NCBI GenBank assembly: GCA_021841795.1
Contig: JAKCDN010000014.1
Coordinates: 1-17,575, forward strand
Reading direction: 5' to 3'
Source of the DNA: Acidobacteriota bacterium
Lineage (GTDB): Bacteria > Acidobacteriota > Terriglobia > Terriglobales > Acidobacteriaceae
DNA: 17,575 nt
Of this stretch, positions 7,487-15,837 are shown piece after piece (position 1 is the stretch's first letter; every line of letters starts with the position of its first letter). The position numbers were made by a program, and so were the translations under genes. Under the pieces are notes generated by a model. That model worked only from the letters and a program-made list of their open reading frames with translations, was not told the origin of the DNA and ran no database searches.

Positions 7487-8719
7487 TCATCCCGCGTCAA
7501 CGCTCTCCGTGCAGTCGATCCGCGTAAAAAGTGCGGCGCTTGCCAGCACCATTCCTGCGATGAACCACAGCGGCATGTTGTAGCTCCCGGTCAGGTGCAC
7601 CACATAGCCAAACAGCACCGTGCACAGAAAACCTCCCGCCTGACCCGCCGTATTCATCATCCCTGTCGCTGTCCCGCTTAGCCGGCCCCCAATCGCCAGG
7701 CACAGCGCCCACGCTGAAGGCAGCATCAGGTCCATCGCGCCAAATCCGGCGCTCGACAGCGCCACGACAGCCACCTTCCCGTGCACCAGGGCCATGGCCA
7801 TCAGCAGCAGTGCCGTTGCCGTTAGGCACGTCGCCGGAATCCAGCGCAGCGCGCGGCGCGCCCCCCAGCGAACCGTCAGGCGGTCTCCCAGTTGTCCTCC
7901 CGCCAGGTTCGCCGCCAGGCCCACAACAAACGGCAGCGACGCAAACAGCATCCCATCCAGCGAAAAACCGGCAGTATGCATCATCCAGGTGGGAAACCAG
8001 GAAAAGTAAAACCAGCTTCCACACCCATAGCAGCCGTAGGCAAGAACGATCAGCCACAGCGATCGCGAACGGAACAGTCGTCTCCACGGCACGGCGGTTG
8101 CGTGCGCCCCATACCCTTCGCCGATCTCCGCCAGCTCCGTGCTGGTCATCCCGGGATCGTCCTGCGGCCGGTTGCGAAACCGCAACCACCACACACCGGC
8201 CCAGGAAAACCCCGCCAGCGCCAGAAAACGGAAGACCATGCGCCACCCGAAGTAGTGCACCATGGGAACGATCACAACTGGCGCCAGCGCTCCGCCCAGC
8301 CGGCTTGCCGCCCACACCAGCCCCTGGCAGCGCGCGCGCTCCCGCATCGGAAACCAGCGCGCGATGACGCCGGCGATGTTCGGGTAGGCCCCGGCAGCCC
8401 CCAGTCCAAAAAAGAATCGCGACGCGCACAACTGCCAGAAGCTGCGCGCCCATCCCGTAAGCGCATTGAAACTGGACCACCACACCACGATGCGCGTCAT
8501 TTCACCGCGCTGTCCGCGCCGGTCGCCCATCGCCCCCGAAGGCACTTCGAAGACTCCGTTTGCCAGCACGTACGCGCTCAGGATCCAGCCCCATTGCTGC
8601 GGCTGAATCTTCAGATCGGCTTGGATTGCGGGCCCTGCAACCGCGATCGCAAGGCGGTCCAGAAACGTGAGGACTGAAAGCAGGCCGAGGAGCGCAAGCA
8701 CCCTGTAGCGCAACTTCAA
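7487..8719 (-). CDS. MFS transporter, anion:cation symporter (ACS) type
   Basis: This is a roughly 410-residue inner-membrane carrier with about 12 hydrophobic segments. Loop motifs are those of the ACS family (hexuronate, galactonate and glucarate carriers). TM1 carries FLDRLAIAVAGPAI, the TM2-3 loop carries GAMGDRRGQRG, and TM4 has RFFFGLGAAGAYPN followed by ARWFPMRERARCQG. The N-terminal half ends in a cytoplasmic loop with PQDDPGMTSTE. Such carriers import sugar acids with protons, which fits an acid-sugar pathway. Translation appears to start at TTG (8719), overlapping the stop of the racemase-family gene as TTGA, so the two are one operon. It converges on the kinase gene with a 15-base gap and no visible terminator hairpin. 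Confidence 0.9.
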   Translation of the reverse strand: MKLRYRVLALLGLLSVLTFLDRLAIAVAGPAIQADLKIQPQQWGWILSAYVLANGVFEVPSGAMGDRRGQRGEMTRIVVWWSSFNALTGWARSFWQLCASRFFFGLGAAGAYPNIAGVIARWFPMRERARCQGLVWAASRLGGALAPVVIVPMVHYFGWRMVFRFLALAGFSWAGVWWLRFRNRPQDDPGMTSTELAEIGEGYGAHATAVPWRRLFRSRSLWLIVLAYGCYGCGSWFYFSWFPTWMMHTAGFSLDGMLFASLPFVVGLAANLAGGQLGDRLTVRWGARRALRWIPATCLTATALLLMAMALVHGKVAVVALSSAGFGAMDLMLPSAWALCLAIGGRLSGTATGMMNTAGQAGGFLCTVLFGYVVHLTGSYNMPLWFIAGMVLASAALFTRIDCTESVDAG

Positions 8720-9414
8720 GCGCCGACCCTCGCCGGCGTCGGCAGCTTGAGCGCATTGCGCGCGCTCAACACGGCGAGTTCGGGGCTGGAGATCACGGGC
8801 GCATGCACCACGTCGGCCGCAAGCGTAGTCAGAACCCGCGCCATCGACGCTTGTGCCAGCACAATCAGGTCCACTCCCTTCAGATCCTCCACCAGCGCCT
8901 TCGTCAACAGCCGGTCGTGCGTCGCCGTGTCCCCGGCGAGCACTGCGGGAAACGCATCCTTACACAGGCACTCTACCAGTTCTACCTTACGTCCCGCCTT
9001 GGCAGCCTTCTCATGTAACAGCGCCGTGGTTGGGTCCAGCGTTGTCTGCAGCGTGGCCAGCACGCCGATGGTGCTGGCCTGCCGCACCGCCTTCTCGGCC
9101 ATGGCTTCGTCGATGCGCAGCACCGGAACTTCAAAAAGCTGCTGCGCCAGCGTTACCCCGGGCCCGATTGAAGAGCACGTCACCAGCACCGCATTCGCGC
9201 CTGCCGCCTCCGCCGAGGCAATTTGCTCGATCAGCCGCCTGATCGTCACCTTGCGCAGGCTGCCGGCCTTCACCGTGTCCTGGATCAGGCTTTCATCCAC
9301 CATGTGGAACACTTTGGCCTCGGGAATGTGATGGTGACACAGCTTGGTAAAACCAGGCGCAAGCGTAGGACTCGTATGAATCAGTGCAAGGGTCGGTGCG
9401 GTTTGAGTAGACAA
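8716..9414 (-). CDS. Asp/Glu/hydantoin racemase-family enzyme with only one of the two catalytic cysteines
   Basis: This 232-residue cytoplasmic enzyme has the Asp/Glu racemase fold (two Rossmann-like halves, each normally supplying a catalytic cysteine). The first is present in AVLVTCSSIGPGV (Cys80). At the second site, where family members have a cysteine in an LGC-type motif, this protein reads IVLAQASM (Gln188-Ala189-Ser190). Racemases need both residues. One-cysteine relatives such as arylmalonate decarboxylase do decarboxylation, and isomerase relatives are also known, so racemisation is unlikely here. The start is a TTG at 9414 preceded by GAAAGG; no in-frame ATG lies before His37. It overlaps the MFS gene by 4 bases. 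It diverges from the GH42 operon, with operator 3 in between. The reaction is unknown; a sugar-acid step linked to the RLP pathway is inferred from context only. Confidence 0.85.
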   Translation of the reverse strand: MSTQTAPTLALIHTSPTLAPGFTKLCHHHIPEAKVFHMVDESLIQDTVKAGSLRKVTIRRLIEQIASAEAAGANAVLVTCSSIGPGVTLAQQLFEVPVLRIDEAMAEKAVRQASTIGVLATLQTTLDPTTALLHEKAAKAGRKVELVECLCKDAFPAVLAGDTATHDRLLTKALVEDLKGVDLIVLAQASMARVLTTLAADVVHAPVISSPELAVLSARNALKLPTPARVGA

Positions 9415-9646
9415 CTTTTAGCCTTTCCATGCGTCGGGCTCAGCGCTCCATCGAGTCCCCACGGGCATCATAGCGATACCGCGGCCCGTGCTCCGAGCCG
9501 GAGCTTGATTTGCTCCTCAAGTTAGCGCAACTACATCGCCCGCTGCGAAGCGTAACAGCCTCGCCGGTTTCTGATTCCGGTAAGCGGAATGCAATCGGCC
9601 GCTCATCCTGCTCCTCGCCAATGCCTTTGTGATACAAAAACCTCGC
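9415..9646. promoter_or_regulatory. Divergent intergenic control region (racemase operon / GH42 operon)
   Basis: These 232 non-coding bases separate the two divergent operons. They hold operator 3 (9574-9590) and a separate perfect inverted repeat GCTCCG-N3-CGGAGC (9490-9504) of unknown role. A good minus-strand -10 hexamer, TATGAT (9472-9467), lacks a convincing -35. A short symmetric element TTTGT-GAT-ACAAA lies just before the GH42 start. The functions are inferred. Confidence 0.45.
9574..9590. promoter_or_regulatory. Putative operator 3, ATTCCG-N5-CGGAAT
   Basis: This is the third perfect copy of the repeat, with spacer GTAAG, 56 bases before the GH42 start. Its last T could be the first base of a TGCAAT -10-like hexamer (9590-9595). 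That is the register seen at operator 1, though the -35 position (TTTCTG) is poor. It could repress the GH42 operon and, being in a divergent region, also the racemase/MFS operon. Confidence 0.7.
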
Positions 9647-11755
9647 ATGAGAAAACCGCCAGCAACCGGTCCAGCCGCCTCCAAAGACAGCCGCAGGTTC
9701 ATCTCCCTGGCCGTCCTCTTCGCCATGCTCTTCTGCGCGCTCGGCCAATCCTCCGCGCAGGCTGCGCCTACGGCTCCGCCGCCGTGGCTCGGCGCTGCCT
9801 GGTACCCCGAACAATGGCCCGAATCGCGCTGGGATGCCGACCTGCAGCTCATGCAGAACGCCCACCTCGACGTCGTGCGCGTGGGTGAGTTTGCCTGGAG
9901 CGCATTGGAGCCCGCCCAGGGCCGGTACAACCTGGATTGGCTCGCCCGCGCAGTCCGGCTCGCGGAAAAGCACCACATCGCGGTCGTCATCGGCACCCCC
10001 ACTGACGCCCCGCCCGCCTGGCTTACCAGACTCCATCCCGGCACCTTGCGCGTCGACGCTGCGGGCCGCACTGCGGAACACGGCAGCCGTCGCCAGTTCA
10101 ACTATGCAAGCCCCGAATATCGCGGATTCTGCGCCCAAATCGCCGCGCAGCTCGCCCGGCGCTTTGGGCACGACCCCAACGTCATCGGCTGGCAGATCGG
10201 CAATGAGTACACGGACGAGTCCTTCGACCCGGCAACGCGCCGCCGGTTTCAGCTTTGGCTTCAACGCAAATACAAAACCCTCGACACCTTGAATCGCGCC
10301 TGGGTCACTGCTTATTGGAGCCAGACCTACGATCGCTGGAATGAAATTCCCCTTCCCGCATCCGCCGGCAATCCCGGGCTGCTCCTCGATCACCGCCGTT
10401 TCGTCAGCGATACCTGGCGCGATTTCCAGCAGGTGCAGATCGACGCCATCCGCAGATTCGCCGACCCGCGCCAGTTCATTACCACCAACATCGGCGGCCT
10501 GGGCTGGAGTGACAACTGGGATCACTATGAGATCACCCGCCCGCTCGATCTCGCGGCCTGGGACGACTACGTGGGTGAAGGTCATCTGCATGTGGACCGC
10601 AACGCCGCCATGCACGACTTCGTGCGCGGGTGGAAGCGTCGGAACTTCTGGGTCATGGAAACCCAGCCCGGCTCGGTCAACTGGGCTCCCGTCAACACCA
10701 CGCTCGATCGTGGCGAAACCCGCGCCATGGCCTGGCAGGCCATCGGTCATGGCGCCGATGCTGTTCTTTACTGGCAATGGCGCGACGCGCTGAACGGCCA
10801 GGAGCAGTATCACGGTGCCATTGTCGGGCCCGATGGCTCGCCGCTGCCCATCTACTCTGAGATCGGCCGCATCGGCGGCGAGTTTCAGCGCGCCGCTCCT
10901 GCGCTGCACGGCACGCAACCCGCCGCCCAGGTTGCGCTGCTCGTCACCTACGACAGCCGCTGGGCCATCGACTTTCAGCCGCACAGCAAGTACTACGACC
11001 AGCTCGAGCTTCTCCTCGACTACTATCGCCCGCTGCGGGATGAGCAATTGACCGTAGACATCGTCAGCGCCGACGCCCCGCTCGACGGCTACAAACTGAT
11101 CCTGGCGCCAAGCCTGAATGTCATCTCCCAGAGCCTCGCCGCGCATCTGCTCGCCTATGTGCAGCAGGGAGGCCAACTGCTTCTTGGCCCCCGCTCCGGC
11201 ATGAAAGACGAGCACAATGCCCTCAATGTTCAACGCCAGCCCGGCCCTCTGGCCGCGCCCCTCGGCGGTCGCGTCGAGCAGTATTACGCGCTCGATCATC
11301 CCCTGCCTGTCGCAGGCTCGCTCGGCGCCGGCAGCGCATCGCTCTGGGCCGAGCAGCTCTCCGCGGCCGCGCCCGATGTGCAGGTTCTCCTGCGCTATGG
11401 CCAGTCGAACGGCTGGCTCGATAACCAGCCGGCCATGATGACTCGCCGCGTTGGCAAAGGCAGCATCACCTATCTCGGCGCGGTGCTCGATCCGGAACTG
11501 ATGCGCCAGGTAACCGCATGGGCCATCGCGCGCGCGCAGGTTCATGCGGAGTTTCCCGGCGTGCCTGCCGGTGTCGAAGTCTGCCGCCGCGCCGGTGCGG
11601 ACCACATGGCCTTTATCCTCATCAACCACGGTGCCGTGGCGGCGCACGTCGCTCTGCCTGGCCCAATGAGCGACGTCCTGCACGGCGATCGTATCGTGAC
11701 CGCCGTCGATTTATCCCCACAAGGCGTCGACGTGCTGGCGACCGGCAAACCCTGA
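9647..11755 (+). CDS. Secreted GH42 beta-galactosidase
   Basis: This 702-residue retaining glycosidase of clan GH-A cleaves terminal beta-galactosides. A Sec signal is visible (basic start, then SLAVLFAMLFCALG, likely cleavage after SAQA). The TIM barrel opens with LGAAWYPEQWPESRWDADLQ, typical of GH42. The acid/base is Glu187 in IGNEYTDESF and the nucleophile is Glu338 in WVMETQPGSVNWAPVN. A trimerisation-like domain follows (VALLVTYDSRWAI, YYRPL, then a segment like a glutamine-amidotransferase fold), and a short beta domain ends the protein, as in the family. The ATG at 9647 is taken; an in-frame GTG 6 codons upstream is possible, and neither has a strong ribosome site. The next gene starts 39 bases after the stop, so it is probably co-transcribed. 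Most GH42 enzymes are intracellular; the signal peptide implies periplasmic or external action. Confidence 0.92.
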   Translation: MRKPPATGPAASKDSRRFISLAVLFAMLFCALGQSSAQAAPTAPPPWLGAAWYPEQWPESRWDADLQLMQNAHLDVVRVGEFAWSALEPAQGRYNLDWLARAVRLAEKHHIAVVIGTPTDAPPAWLTRLHPGTLRVDAAGRTAEHGSRRQFNYASPEYRGFCAQIAAQLARRFGHDPNVIGWQIGNEYTDESFDPATRRRFQLWLQRKYKTLDTLNRAWVTAYWSQTYDRWNEIPLPASAGNPGLLLDHRRFVSDTWRDFQQVQIDAIRRFADPRQFITTNIGGLGWSDNWDHYEITRPLDLAAWDDYVGEGHLHVDRNAAMHDFVRGWKRRNFWVMETQPGSVNWAPVNTTLDRGETRAMAWQAIGHGADAVLYWQWRDALNGQEQYHGAIVGPDGSPLPIYSEIGRIGGEFQRAAPALHGTQPAAQVALLVTYDSRWAIDFQPHSKYYDQLELLLDYYRPLRDEQLTVDIVSADAPLDGYKLILAPSLNVISQSLAAHLLAYVQQGGQLLLGPRSGMKDEHNALNVQRQPGPLAAPLGGRVEQYYALDHPLPVAGSLGAGSASLWAEQLSAAAPDVQVLLRYGQSNGWLDNQPAMMTRRVGKGSITYLGAVLDPELMRQVTAWAIARAQVHAEFPGVPAGVEVCRRAGADHMAFILINHGAVAAHVALPGPMSDVLHGDRIVTAVDLSPQGVDVLATGKP

Positions 11756-11794
11756 ACGCAAAAAAATCCTCCGCCTCGACATGGAGACGTATCG

Positions 11795-12886
11795 ATGAAT
11801 ACACCGTTGACCCGCCGCCGATTCCTCAATTCGCTCGGCGCCTCGCTTGCCGGGCTGCCGCTGCTGTCAGGTCCAGGCCTCTGCGCCGAAGCCTTCACCA
11901 GCGCCCAGGTCGCTCCCTTTCGCACCCCGTACAAATACGGCAAGCTCGTGCTCTCCGCATCGAACGATCCCGGCGCCTTCGACGCGAAATCTGTCGACGA
12001 CCCCTTCGTCTTCCTCCACAACGGGGCATTTCATATGCTCTACATCGGATTCGACGGCATCGGCTATCAGACCGGGCTCGCAAAATCCTCTGACCTCGTC
12101 CACTGGGAGCGCCTGGCCTGCGTAGCCCGCCGCGATCCCAGCTCAAAGTACACCCGCTATAACATCGCGCTCAGTTGCCTGCTCCGCGAACACGGTCTCA
12201 CTTCGAAGGGACGCCTCAAGAAAGTCCATGGCCGTTTTCTCGGCGCATGGAACGCCTATCCCGGCGCGGGTTACGAGGCTGGCGCCGCCGTCATTGGACT
12301 CGCCTGGAGCGACGATCTGCTGCACTGGGAGCTCACTGAGCCCATTCTCTTCCCTGCCGACGGCGCGCCCTGGGAGCATGGCGGCCTTTACCGGCCCAAC
12401 CTCATTGAGGTGAACGGCATCTTCTACCTCTACTACAACGCCAAAACCGATCCTCTCCCCCGGAGCAAGGGCGGGGGATGGCGCGAGCAGAGCGGCGTCG
12501 CCACCTCGCGCGACCTGAAGCACTGGACGCGTTTCGCGGGCAACCCCATCCTGCCCAATGGCGGACCCGATTCCTGGGATGCGCGTTTCGCCAGCAATCC
12601 GTTTGTTGTAAATCACAAACATCTTTTTGGAATGTATTACTTCGGCCTCGACCGTCACGGCATCGCGCGCGAGCTCCTCGCCCTCGGCCGCGATCCCTGC
12701 CACTTCGAAAAGGTGCATGAAGTCATGCTTGACCGCGGCTCGCCCGGTTCCGTCGACGAAGACTATGCCCACAAACCGTGCGTGATCTTCCACCACGGCG
12801 CGCTCTACCACTTCTATTGCGCCGTCTCCGGAAAATGGCCCCATGACAGCCGCGGCATCTCCGTCGCGCGTTCCACGCCCTGGTAA
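11795..12886 (+). CDS. Tat-exported five-bladed beta-propeller glycosidase-like protein (GH43/GH32/GH130-like)
   Basis: This 363-residue protein starts MNTPLTRRRFLNSLGASLAG, a twin-arginine signal. The mature part repeats the propeller blade pattern of GH43/GH32/GH62/GH117/GH130-type enzymes: VDDPFVFLHNGAFHMLYIGFD near residue 67, LAKSSDLVHWER, LAWSDDLLHWELTEPIL, LYRPNLIEVNGIFYLYYNAKT, VATSRDLKHWTRFAGNPIL and a last HKPCVIFHHGALYHFYCAVSG. Asp68 or Asp69 in the DDP motif is the likely first acid, by analogy. I cannot assign a CAZy family. GH137, a five-bladed arabinofuranosidase of rhamnogalacturonan II breakdown, is one possibility worth testing. The start has GGAG 8 bases upstream. It follows the GH42 gene by 39 bases and shares operator 3 if they are one operon. 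Confidence 0.85.
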   Translation: MNTPLTRRRFLNSLGASLAGLPLLSGPGLCAEAFTSAQVAPFRTPYKYGKLVLSASNDPGAFDAKSVDDPFVFLHNGAFHMLYIGFDGIGYQTGLAKSSDLVHWERLACVARRDPSSKYTRYNIALSCLLREHGLTSKGRLKKVHGRFLGAWNAYPGAGYEAGAAVIGLAWSDDLLHWELTEPILFPADGAPWEHGGLYRPNLIEVNGIFYLYYNAKTDPLPRSKGGGWREQSGVATSRDLKHWTRFAGNPILPNGGPDSWDARFASNPFVVNHKHLFGMYYFGLDRHGIARELLALGRDPCHFEKVHEVMLDRGSPGSVDEDYAHKPCVIFHHGALYHFYCAVSGKWPHDSRGISVARSTPW

Positions 12887-12926
12887 TTCCGCATCCGCAT
12901 CGCAGGAGGCGCCGGGCTGCTCTGGG

Positions 12927-12949
12927 CGGGCGCTTCCATGTCGCGCCCG
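12927..12949. terminator. Possible hairpin between convergent genes
   Basis: CGGGCGC (12927-12933) pairs with GCGCCCG (12943-12949) around a 9-base loop, in the 85-base gap between the convergent propeller and rhamnosidase genes. The position suits a bidirectional transcription end, but there is no T-tract on either side, so this is weak. Confidence 0.3.
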
Positions 12950-12971
12950 TGCCGGCCCGCGCAACACAGAA

Positions 12972-15752
12972 CTACCGCGCAGGATTCTCCGCGTGCACCG
13001 CGAATCTTCCCGAGCCAACCGTCAGCACAAGCCGTGCGCCCTCGATCTGCGCATTGAGCACTCCCGCAGCTCGATTCGCCGCAACTCCATCGACCGTCGC
13101 CATTCCTGCCGACGAAGTATCAATCTCGATCGTCGCCGTCGCATTTGCCGGCACCGCAAACGTGTAATCCGTTGCTGCCGCGCCGCGATGCCACTCGCTG
13201 GTGATCGGCCCCAGCGCGGACAGGTAGGTAGCCCGCGCCCGGTTCACCCCGCCCACGACTGCCGGATGCAGAGTCAATCGCCGCGCCCCGACTTTCGCCA
13301 TATCCACATTGATTCCACCCAACCCGCGATAAAACCACTCCTCCGCGCTGCCCAGCATGAAGTGATCCTGCGAGTGCCCGCCGTCCCACGCCTCCGTCAA
13401 CGCGGTCGCGCCCTGCGCAAGAATGTAGCCGTAGCTCGGCGCGTCCGTGCGCTCCAGCATATCCAGCAGCACATCGGAGCGCCCGCCGTTGAGCAGGGCT
13501 TCCACCTCGTAGTGGTACCCCACCTCCCCGCATGTGGTGTGATTCTGATGCGCGCGGATGTCTTTCACCAGCGCTTCGAGCACTGCCGCCCGTTCGCCCT
13601 CGGGAACGATCCCCAGCGCCAGCGCAATGGCCTGCGCCGTCTGGCTGCCTTGATCGTAGCGCCGCTGCCCGGCATCGTAGAACCTCCGGTTGAACGCATC
13701 GCGCACGCGCGCCGCCTGTTCCGCATATGCCGCGCGATCTTCGCTCTTGCCCAGCACTGCCGCGGACTCTTCCAGCGCCTTCAGATCCTGGTAGTAAATT
13801 GCCGTCCCCGTCACACCGGCCGTCGTCAACTGCGAGATCCCCGGTGCCCCCGGACCGATATCGAACCAGTCTCCAAGTCCGTAATCGACAATCCCGTCGT
13901 GTGTCCGCGTGCCAAGATACCGCGCGTAAGCGCGCATCACGTCGTACTGCGCGGCCAGAAACCCGCGGTCGCCGGTGCGCTCGTACACCTGCCACGGCGC
14001 CAGCACCGCCGCGCTGCCCCACTCCGGCGAGTCGTTGAAGATGGCGTACTGGGGCTCGAATACCACGTACTGCGGCGCAATCGTCGGCACCATCCCCGCA
14101 TCCGGTCCGCTCCTGCGCTGCACATCGGCGATGTTGCGCGCTGTGGCCGCATAGAGCCCGGAAAAATCAAAGTCGTACAGCAGCGACGGCGCCATCAGGT
14201 GCGTCTGCTCCAGCCATCCCAGCTTCTCGCGATGAGGGCAATCGGTAAACAGGCTCATGGCGTTGTTTTCCATCGCCCGCAGTATCAGCCTGTGAATGCG
14301 GTTCAGCATCGCGTCCGACGAGTCAAACTCACCCACCGGCTCTGAAGTCGAATGCACCGCCTCGCCGCGCAGGCTCGCCAGGCGCACCGCGCTCTCCGCC
14401 GCGCCCTCCACCTGCACATAGCGGAATCCATAGTAGCTGAACCGCGGATGCCAGCTTTCAATGCGCCCCCGCGTGCCGCGCAGCGTGTATGAAAACCACT
14501 GCGGGCTTCCCGAGCTTCGCTGCCAAACCAGACCATTCTTGTCGAGCAGCTCGCCGGGAATCAGCTTCACCGTCGCCCCCGCTTTGCCGGAGACGGCAAT
14601 CTCCGGCCAGCCCGCAAAGTTCTGCCCCAGGTCGTAAACCGTCACGCCAGGCCGCGGATGCGTCACCGCCACCGGCGTATAAACATGCATCACCCGGATC
14701 GGCGGCGCTATCTCCGGCATCAGCTCCCCGCCCGGGCCATCCACCTCGGCAGCCTCGTGCCATGCCCTGTCGTCAAAGCCCGCCCGGTCCCATCCTTGCG
14801 GCGCCAGGCGCGCATCGTAATCCTCCCCTCCGTACGTCGACGAGAACACAATCGGGCCCGGAGCCGTCTTCCAGGATCCGTCGCTCAGAATCTCCGCCGA
14901 ACTGCCGTCGCTCATCTCGATGTGGAGCTGCACCGTACACTTCAACTCCCCGAAGCTGCCCACAAACTTGGTAAAACGATGGGGCGTCTTCAGCACGCGA
15001 TACATCCCGTTGCCCAGCATCACGCCCAGCGCGTTTGGCCCCGCATGCAGCAGCGATGTCACGTCGTACGCGTCGTAATATACCGTCTTGCGATAGTCGC
15101 TCCACCCCGGGGTCAGCTCATCGTCCCCCACTTTACGGCCGTTCAGCCGCAGCTCATCCTGTCCAAGGCCTGAGGCGTACAGCAGCGCCCGCGTCACGCC
15201 GTGCGACAACGTGAAGGTCTTGCGAAACAGCGGCAGCGGCTCGTGATCCACCGCGTCCACCGGATGCGCCGCTATCCAGCCGGCCCGCCACACGGGAGCT
15301 TCAGTCCAGCGCCCCGCATCGCTCCAGCCGCTCCCATGGTGCTGTTCGTCCCACACCTCCACCTGCCACCGGTATGTGCCACCCGCCTGCAGTGCCGGCC
15401 CCATATAGGCAACACCGGAGGTTGCCGCGCTCGACACCACCCCGCTGTCCCATAGGATCTTCCGCAATGGCCTTGAGCTCCCTGCGTCCGCCATCACTTG
15501 AATGCGGTACGCAGACTGGCTCACGCCATGAATGGCTGGCGAAGCCGCCATCAGGCGCCATGAGAACTCCGGATGCGCGTCTGCGACCGCCGCCGGCTGT
15601 CTCCAGTTGTTGCAGCGCAAATCGAACGGCTGCTTCAAGTGGGATTCGCTCGCCGCGGTTCCGGCGGCCATCGCATGGCCCGCCACCCCAAGAAGCAGGA
15701 CGGCGCACAGTAAACTGCGCTTGCGCAATCGGGAAAATCCCGGAAATTTCAT
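12972..15752 (-). CDS. Secreted GH78 alpha-L-rhamnosidase
   Basis: This inverting glycosidase of about 926 residues releases terminal alpha-L-rhamnose. The start MKFPGFSRLRKRSLLCAVLLLG and cleavage near AMA-A form a Sec signal. The mature protein opens with the usual GH78 Ig-like domain (PFDLRCNNWRQPAAVADAHPEFSWRL, shown here in part). Two beta-sandwich domains follow (ALLYASGLGQDELRLNGRKV), then the (alpha/alpha)6 catalytic domain. TDCPHREKLGWLEQ holds the likely general acid Glu509. ALTEAWDGGHSQDHFMLGSA holds the likely base Glu787, followed by EWFYRGLGGI. A C-terminal beta domain ends it. The reading frame is open far upstream, to 16148, but that stretch lies antisense to the fucosidase; the signal peptide fixes the start at 15752 or possibly 15764. 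It is divergent from the fucosidase, with 85 bases between, where I found no copy of the ATTCCG operator. Confidence 0.92.
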   Translation of the reverse strand: MKFPGFSRLRKRSLLCAVLLLGVAGHAMAAGTAASESHLKQPFDLRCNNWRQPAAVADAHPEFSWRLMAASPAIHGVSQSAYRIQVMADAGSSRPLRKILWDSGVVSSAATSGVAYMGPALQAGGTYRWQVEVWDEQHHGSGWSDAGRWTEAPVWRAGWIAAHPVDAVDHEPLPLFRKTFTLSHGVTRALLYASGLGQDELRLNGRKVGDDELTPGWSDYRKTVYYDAYDVTSLLHAGPNALGVMLGNGMYRVLKTPHRFTKFVGSFGELKCTVQLHIEMSDGSSAEILSDGSWKTAPGPIVFSSTYGGEDYDARLAPQGWDRAGFDDRAWHEAAEVDGPGGELMPEIAPPIRVMHVYTPVAVTHPRPGVTVYDLGQNFAGWPEIAVSGKAGATVKLIPGELLDKNGLVWQRSSGSPQWFSYTLRGTRGRIESWHPRFSYYGFRYVQVEGAAESAVRLASLRGEAVHSTSEPVGEFDSSDAMLNRIHRLILRAMENNAMSLFTDCPHREKLGWLEQTHLMAPSLLYDFDFSGLYAATARNIADVQRRSGPDAGMVPTIAPQYVVFEPQYAIFNDSPEWGSAAVLAPWQVYERTGDRGFLAAQYDVMRAYARYLGTRTHDGIVDYGLGDWFDIGPGAPGISQLTTAGVTGTAIYYQDLKALEESAAVLGKSEDRAAYAEQAARVRDAFNRRFYDAGQRRYDQGSQTAQAIALALGIVPEGERAAVLEALVKDIRAHQNHTTCGEVGYHYEVEALLNGGRSDVLLDMLERTDAPSYGYILAQGATALTEAWDGGHSQDHFMLGSAEEWFYRGLGGINVDMAKVGARRLTLHPAVVGGVNRARATYLSALGPITSEWHRGAAATDYTFAVPANATATIEIDTSSAGMATVDGVAANRAAGVLNAQIEGARLVLTVGSGRFAVHAENPAR

Positions 15753-15837
15753 GATCGAATGCATCAGCCCCGTGATACAGCACCCGGGCTTCACAACGCA
15801 ATCCTCAAATGTCACGGCATCTGCTAGCTTGTATGGC

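Noticed and set aside
9440..11683. A 747-codon minus-strand open frame opposite the GH42 gene
   Set aside because: It is antisense to a clear GH42 enzyme, has low-complexity composition and no recognisable domain. Long antisense frames are expected at this GC content.
12886..12891. ATTCCG half-site just at the stop of the propeller gene
   Set aside because: No matching CGGAAT arm follows at the right spacing, and the gap is between convergent genes, where an operator has no target.
12843..14345. A 500-codon plus-strand open frame opposite the rhamnosidase gene
   Set aside because: Its Arg/His/Pro-rich composition and lack of any motif mark it as a shadow of the GH78 gene.
9622..15777. GTGATACA occurring before the GH42 start (9629 region) and in the GH78/GH29 gap (15770 region)
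   Set aside because: An 8-base word on two strands is expected about 0.5 times by chance here, so two copies are not significant without conservation evidence.
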